Source: Bdellovibrio bacteriovorus
Lineage (GTDB): Bacteria > Bdellovibrionota > Bdellovibrionia > Bdellovibrionales > Bdellovibrionaceae
DNA: 64,000 nucleotides
Direction: 5' to 3'
Assembly (NCBI RefSeq): GCF_001592745.1
Contig: NZ_LUKD01000001.1
Coordinates: 1,868,914 to 1,932,913, forward strand
Part shown: piece after piece, positions 60,041 to 64,000 of the stretch
Position numbering within the stretch: the first letter of the stretch is position 1
How the letters are laid out: each line of letters opens with the position of its first letter
Notes under the pieces: model-generated
The model's input: only the letters and a program-made list of their open reading frames with translations
Databases searched by the model: none
Told to the model about the DNA's origin: nothing
Made by a program: the position numbers and the translations under genes

Positions 60041-60883
60041 TTACACTTTTCTAATTTTCTTTGCCACCTGCATTGGGTTTTTTTGATAGATTCTCTGTCC
60101 CGCATCAATCTCGTCGAACGAGTCCTTGTATTGGGAAAAGCGAAGCGTCTCTTTAGAACCCAAACCTAAAAATCCTCGGTCACTTAAAGAATTAAAGAAG
60201 AGATCAAAAACACGCCCCTGTAATTCTCTATTGAAATAAATCATCACGTTGCGACAGAAGATAACGTTGTGTTCTAAGAAAGATTCATCAGTCGCCAAGT
60301 TGTGATCAGAGAAGACTACATGATCGCGCAATGAAGCGCGAAAGCGTGCGAAATCATAGTCAGCTGTATAGTACTCCGAAGGACTTTCTTTGCCCCCTGC
60401 CTCTGTATAGTTTTTTGCAAATGCTCGCATGCTTTCAATAGCGTAAATGCCTTCCGAGGCTTTCTTTAAAGAATTGTGATTTATATCCGTCGCGTAGATC
60501 AGCGATCTTTCGTACAGACCTTCTTCTTGCAGTAAAATTGCCAAGCTATAAACTTCTTCACCCGTGCTACAACCCGCAATCCAAAAGTTCAGAGCGGGAT
60601 ATGTCTTCAGCACAGGGACCACTTTTTCACGAAACGCCAAAAAGAACGAAGGGTCGCGAAACAGTTCGGTCGTAGAAATCGTTAACTGCGGAACCAGCTC
60701 TGCAAAGAAATGGGGATCGCGCAGAATTCGAGCCATCAATTCAAGTTCATCTGGTAAGCTATACTTCGACAGCAAACCTTCAACCCTGCGAGTGAACGAG
60801 CTTTCATTATAGCCACTGAAGTCGTAGCCATATTTCTCGTAAATTCCCTGCAGTAAAAGTTTTCTTACCAAAGCATCATTCAT
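60041..60883 (-). CDS. cheR: CheR-type protein-glutamate methyltransferase
   Basis: A 280-residue SAM-dependent methyltransferase. The N-terminal helical CheR domain (to about residue 75) is followed by the SAM-binding motif NFWIAGCSTGEEVYSLAILL, then YATDINHNSL and NVIFCRNVMIYFNRE. It would methylate receptor glutamates. Its start overlaps the upstream kinase stop (TAATG), so it belongs to this kinase operon rather than to a classical che operon. No CheB is visible, and the target may be a receptor elsewhere. Confidence 0.93.
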   Translation of the reverse strand: MNDALVRKLLLQGIYEKYGYDFSGYNESSFTRRVEGLLSKYSLPDELELMARILRDPHFFAELVPQLTISTTELFRDPSFFLAFREKVVPVLKTYPALNFWIAGCSTGEEVYSLAILLQEEGLYERSLIYATDINHNSLKKASEGIYAIESMRAFAKNYTEAGGKESPSEYYTADYDFARFRASLRDHVVFSDHNLATDESFLEHNVIFCRNVMIYFNRELQGRVFDLFFNSLSDRGFLGLGSKETLRFSQYKDSFDEIDAGQRIYQKNPMQVAKKIRKV

Positions 60884-63800
60884 TAAACGATGGTCTCCAG
60901 TGATGAAACCCAGACTTTTAAGACCGATACAAGACTTCCTAGGTTGATTGGCTTCGGCAGATAGTCGTTAGCACCGACTTGAATACACTTTTCATGGTCA
61001 CCCTTCATAGCTTTCGCGGTCAGGGCAATGATCGGAGTGGTTTCGTATTGGCTTTTTTCCCGGATTTTACGGATGGTTTCGTACCCATCTAGACGTGGCA
61101 TCATGATATCCATAAGAATCACATCGACCTTTTGAGCGACTTCGAGTTTCTCTAAGGCTTCCACACCATCCCGTGCCACCACGACCTTAAAACCTTTGCC
61201 TTCTAAGACGTGAGTTAACGAAAACAAGTTTCTAAGATCATCATCGACTAAAAGAACTGTTTTTCCCTCGAAGCTTTGCTCGCGACTGCGCAACTGCTTT
61301 AATAAATCTCGCTGCTGTTCTGGCAGGTCTTCTTCTACGCGGTGAAGGAATAAGTTCACTTCATCCAACAAGCGCTCTGGAGAACGTACTCCTTTCAAGA
61401 TAATACTTTCAGCATACTGGCGAAGGGCAGCCTCTTCATCTCGAGAAAGATCCTGACCTGTATAGATAATTACCGGAGGCAGGTGAGAGCTAATGGCGTT
61501 AAGCTTATCTAAGAACTCGGCACCGCTCATATCGGGCAACGCAAGGTCCAAAACCACGCAATCAAAAGTTTCATTATTAAGGTGTTCTAGGGCCTCTTGT
61601 CCGTGACTTGCGCCGACAATTTTAAGATCTAAACCTTGCACAAGGCTGATGATGGCGTCCCGCTGAGCTTGATCGTCTTCCACAACTAGAAGGCTTCGGG
61701 CCTTTTTCGAAATCAGCGTTTCTATTTGGCTAAGAGCTGTACTGACATCTTTGATAGATGTTGGTTTTGCCAGGTAACCCATGGCGCCCATGCGCATCGT
61801 GTTGTGTTGGTAATCAAGGGCTGAAATCATGTGAACCGGGACGTGGCGCAAGCGAGGCATTTGTTTGATTGTTTCAAGCAAACCAACCCCACTGATTCCA
61901 GGAAGTTTAATATCTAACATGATCGCTGTTGGAACATACTCTTTTAAAACGGCCAAGGCTAGCTCGCCCGAATTCACTTCAAGAGATTGGTAACCATAAC
62001 CTTTAGCAGTCTGTGCGATAAGACGGCTTGTCGCTTCGTCATCTTCAACAACTAACAAAGTTTTTAGGTGCGGCTCCAAAGAAGAAATCATTGCCGATAC
62101 CTTTTCGTCGACAATCACGGAAGAGCGTTCAGGGCGAGCGGGAGCTACATACTTCACCACTTTTTGGGGGGCAGCCTGTGTTTGCGACAAAGAAGGGGCC
62201 CCCGGAAGTGTTTGTGGAATTTCCAAAGTAAAGGCACTTCCATAACCCACTTCGCTATCGACGTAAACTTGCCCACCTAAAAGGGATGTTAACTCGCGAG
62301 AAATCGTCAGGCCCAAGCCCGTGCCACCATAGCGCCGGCTGATAGAACTATCGGCCTGCTCGAAGGCTTCGAAGATAGTGATGCGCTTTTCTTCGGAAAT
62401 ACCTATACCAGTATCGATGATTTTGATCGTGACGAAACCGTCGCGTGAAGAAGACTGTTCGGCTTTAATTGTAATGCTTCCTTTTTCCGTAAATTTCACG
62501 GCGTTTGAAAGGAAGTTACGCAGAATCTGTTCGACACGTTGTAAATCAGTGTTCATCTGAACGGCTTTGACCTCTTCCGAAGCATCTATCACCAGACGAA
62601 GATTCTTTTTATTTGTTTGTGGCAAGAAGGTAGACTGAAGCTGGGAAATCAAATGACCTATCGTGAATTTTTCAGCTCTTAAGGTCAGTTTACGGGCCTC
62701 GATCTTAGAGATATCTAAAATATCACTGATCAGTCCCAACAAATCGTTACCGGCATCATAAATTGTCGAAGCAAAACCAATTTGCTGTTCGTTAAGGTTC
62801 CCTTCTTTGTTTTCCTTAAGAAGCGTCGCTAAAATCAATAAACTATTTAAGGGTGTGCGAAGTTCATGCGACATTTTTGCTAAAAACTCGGACTTATATT
62901 GATTCGTTTTTTCTAGATCCAAAGCTTTTGCTTCGACTTCCTTGCGAGAAAATTCAAGCTCACGATTTTTGTTGTTCAAGTTTTCCTGTTGCGCTTCTAG
63001 GGCGCGAGCTTGTTCCTCAAGCTCTTCATTACTTGCGCGAAGTTCTTCTTGTTGAGCTTGCAACTCGAGAGCTTGTTCTTGTGTCGTATTTAAGAGGCGC
63101 TGCAAGTCTTCTTTGGCGTGAGCAGTGTTAATGCCGACGGCAACAACTTCGCGCAGACTGTTTAAAAGCGTGCGCTCGTCATCTGTAAGATCGCGGAATA
63201 AGGCGAACTCTAAAATTCCTACGGGTTTTCCATATTGATATATCGGGAAAAATAGAATTGATTTGGGATCGGTGATACCTAAGCTTGATTCAATTTGTAG
63301 ATAGCCAGGCGGCACGTTGCGCACTTTAAACATCTCATCCTTTTGAACGGCTTCACCTAGTAGTGTCTCACCGATCTTGATGCGCTCAATCCTTCTATTT
63401 GCGAAAGCCTTGCTTTCAGCGTACGTGGCCTTCAAAAGAAGACTGTCACCCTCGGTAATGTAAAGACGAGCCGCCGGAATCTGCAGAAATCGGCAAAGAT
63501 AATGAAGAACTTTATCACCCATTTCAGCCATGTTTAAATCTTCTGCTAGGATCGCAGAGACTTCTGCCAGTCGCGATTTCATCCAGGTTTCGCGGGCCTG
63601 GCGAGCGTTTTCAGCGCCTTGTTGGCGCCAACTACGACGAATAAGATAAAAAGCAGTTCCTGTTAAAGCGAGATTGACGGCGATCGAGAAAAACCAAGAA
63701 ATATAACCGATGTCTTCAGAAGACTGAGCTTTCTGTTGACGATCTTTAAGAAGTCTTTGTTCTTCGTTTTTCATAAGAGTGACTTGATCACGCAACTTAT

Positions 63801-64000
63801 CCATAACGATTTTGCCATCGCCAGGCAAAGCAGCGTCCTCTTTTACCGTAGAGAGCTTGCGCAGAGAGTTCTTAAAAGCTTCTTCTCGATCTGTCAGAGT
63901 TTTTTCGATGTCATTTAAGGAAGCCTGTTGGCGCGGATTATCGATTGTGAGGCTGCGCAGATTTTGGTAGCGTTCGCGAGCCTCTTTCACACCAGAAAAA
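60883..64000 (-). CDS. CHASE3-GAF hybrid histidine kinase with three receivers (5' end outside window)
   Basis: Partial: the frame stays open past 63990, where a GTG happens to lie, to the window edge, and the first residues (KEARERYQNLRSLTIDNPRQ) look like the end of a CHASE3 domain. Counting from 63990: one TM near residues 94-116, a GAF domain near 140-290, a Gln/Glu-rich coiled coil near 300-365, HisKA (MSHELRTPLNSLL), HATPase (NAVKFTEKG, DTGIGISEEK, GGTGLGLTISREL) and three receivers. These carry AIMLDIKLPGISG, CVVLDLALPDMSG and VILMDIMMPRLDG. The middle receiver has IILKGV where a KP pair is usual. It leads into cheR and the second kinase. Confidence 0.93.
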   Translation of the reverse strand, partial: FSGVKEARERYQNLRSLTIDNPRQQASLNDIEKTLTDREEAFKNSLRKLSTVKEDAALPGDGKIVMDKLRDQVTLMKNEEQRLLKDRQQKAQSSEDIGYISWFFSIAVNLALTGTAFYLIRRSWRQQGAENARQARETWMKSRLAEVSAILAEDLNMAEMGDKVLHYLCRFLQIPAARLYITEGDSLLLKATYAESKAFANRRIERIKIGETLLGEAVQKDEMFKVRNVPPGYLQIESSLGITDPKSILFFPIYQYGKPVGILEFALFRDLTDDERTLLNSLREVVAVGINTAHAKEDLQRLLNTTQEQALELQAQQEELRASNEELEEQARALEAQQENLNNKNRELEFSRKEVEAKALDLEKTNQYKSEFLAKMSHELRTPLNSLLILATLLKENKEGNLNEQQIGFASTIYDAGNDLLGLISDILDISKIEARKLTLRAEKFTIGHLISQLQSTFLPQTNKKNLRLVIDASEEVKAVQMNTDLQRVEQILRNFLSNAVKFTEKGSITIKAEQSSSRDGFVTIKIIDTGIGISEEKRITIFEAFEQADSSISRRYGGTGLGLTISRELTSLLGGQVYVDSEVGYGSAFTLEIPQTLPGAPSLSQTQAAPQKVVKYVAPARPERSSVIVDEKVSAMISSLEPHLKTLLVVEDDEATSRLIAQTAKGYGYQSLEVNSGELALAVLKEYVPTAIMLDIKLPGISGVGLLETIKQMPRLRHVPVHMISALDYQHNTMRMGAMGYLAKPTSIKDVSTALSQIETLISKKARSLLVVEDDQAQRDAIISLVQGLDLKIVGASHGQEALEHLNNETFDCVVLDLALPDMSGAEFLDKLNAISSHLPPVIIYTGQDLSRDEEAALRQYAESIILKGVRSPERLLDEVNLFLHRVEEDLPEQQRDLLKQLRSREQSFEGKTVLLVDDDLRNLFSLTHVLEGKGFKVVVARDGVEALEKLEVAQKVDVILMDIMMPRLDGYETIRKIREKSQYETTPIIALTAKAMKGDHEKCIQVGANDYLPKPINLGSLVSVLKVWVSSLETIV

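Overview
The window is a chromosomal segment of a predatory delta-type bacterium of the Bdellovibrio group (Bdellovibrionota). The evidence is convergent: two very long secreted fibres with a C-terminal S74 intramolecular-chaperone domain and the N-terminal (F/L)TYQGRI module of the Bdellovibrio mosaic adhesive trimer (MAT) family; a divIVA-proC-yggS cluster in the order I know from B. bacteriovorus; lipoproteins with the L(S/G)FQNC lipobox; many surface proteases and outer-membrane proteins; and several large hybrid histidine kinases. No prophage, transposase, CRISPR array, tRNA or rRNA was seen. Most of the DNA is ordinary core genome.

Layout. 1-6.0 kb: valS, a palindromic repeat element, a porin-like protein, then an MFS transporter with a degenerate rhodanese. 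6.0-11.3 kb: an outer-membrane protein, then a minus-strand run of yggU, divIVA, proC, yggS, a secreted trypsin-like protease and maf. 11.3-18.1 kb: a tightly overlapped plus-strand operon of a TadC-like protein, a DUF192 protein, three FHA-domain membrane proteins and a PP2C-like protein. 18.1-30.0 kb: a sulfatase-fold lipoprotein, an ExbB/ExbD pair, an Ig-like lipoprotein, lipid genes (CTP-dependent lipid kinase, pssA) running into asd, a CFI-box-CTERM protein with an outer-membrane partner, an L,D-transpeptidase and truA. 30.1-31.0 kb: rplM-rpsI. 31.0-31.8 kb: a noncoding island with a second repeat element and three related 21-bp palindromes. 31.8-37.3 kb: surface proteins and a hybrid kinase. 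37.4-48.0 kb: a second protease, alaS-recX, a membrane metallophosphoesterase, a degenerate acyl-CoA synthetase, a solute-binding protein, a very small membrane peptide, and pgpA-cinA-recA. 48.3-56.2 kb: the two tandem MAT fibres. 56.3-64.0 kb: a small secreted protein, an MCP, and a signalling operon of two multi-domain hybrid kinases flanking CheR; the last kinase runs off the right edge.

The most unusual signals are: (1) two copies of a palindromic element of about 160 bp whose core is conserved while three or more predicted helices change sequence in a compensatory way; (2) MAT fibres whose internal repeats are nearly identical in protein but heavily recoded at synonymous sites, each starting almost on top of a sigma-28-like -10 element so that a leaderless transcript is possible; (3) an FHA operon that includes a receptor-like FHA/sensor/PAS protein without a kinase; (4) a cluster of three palindromes with compensatory substitutions; and (5) a structured leader before valS.
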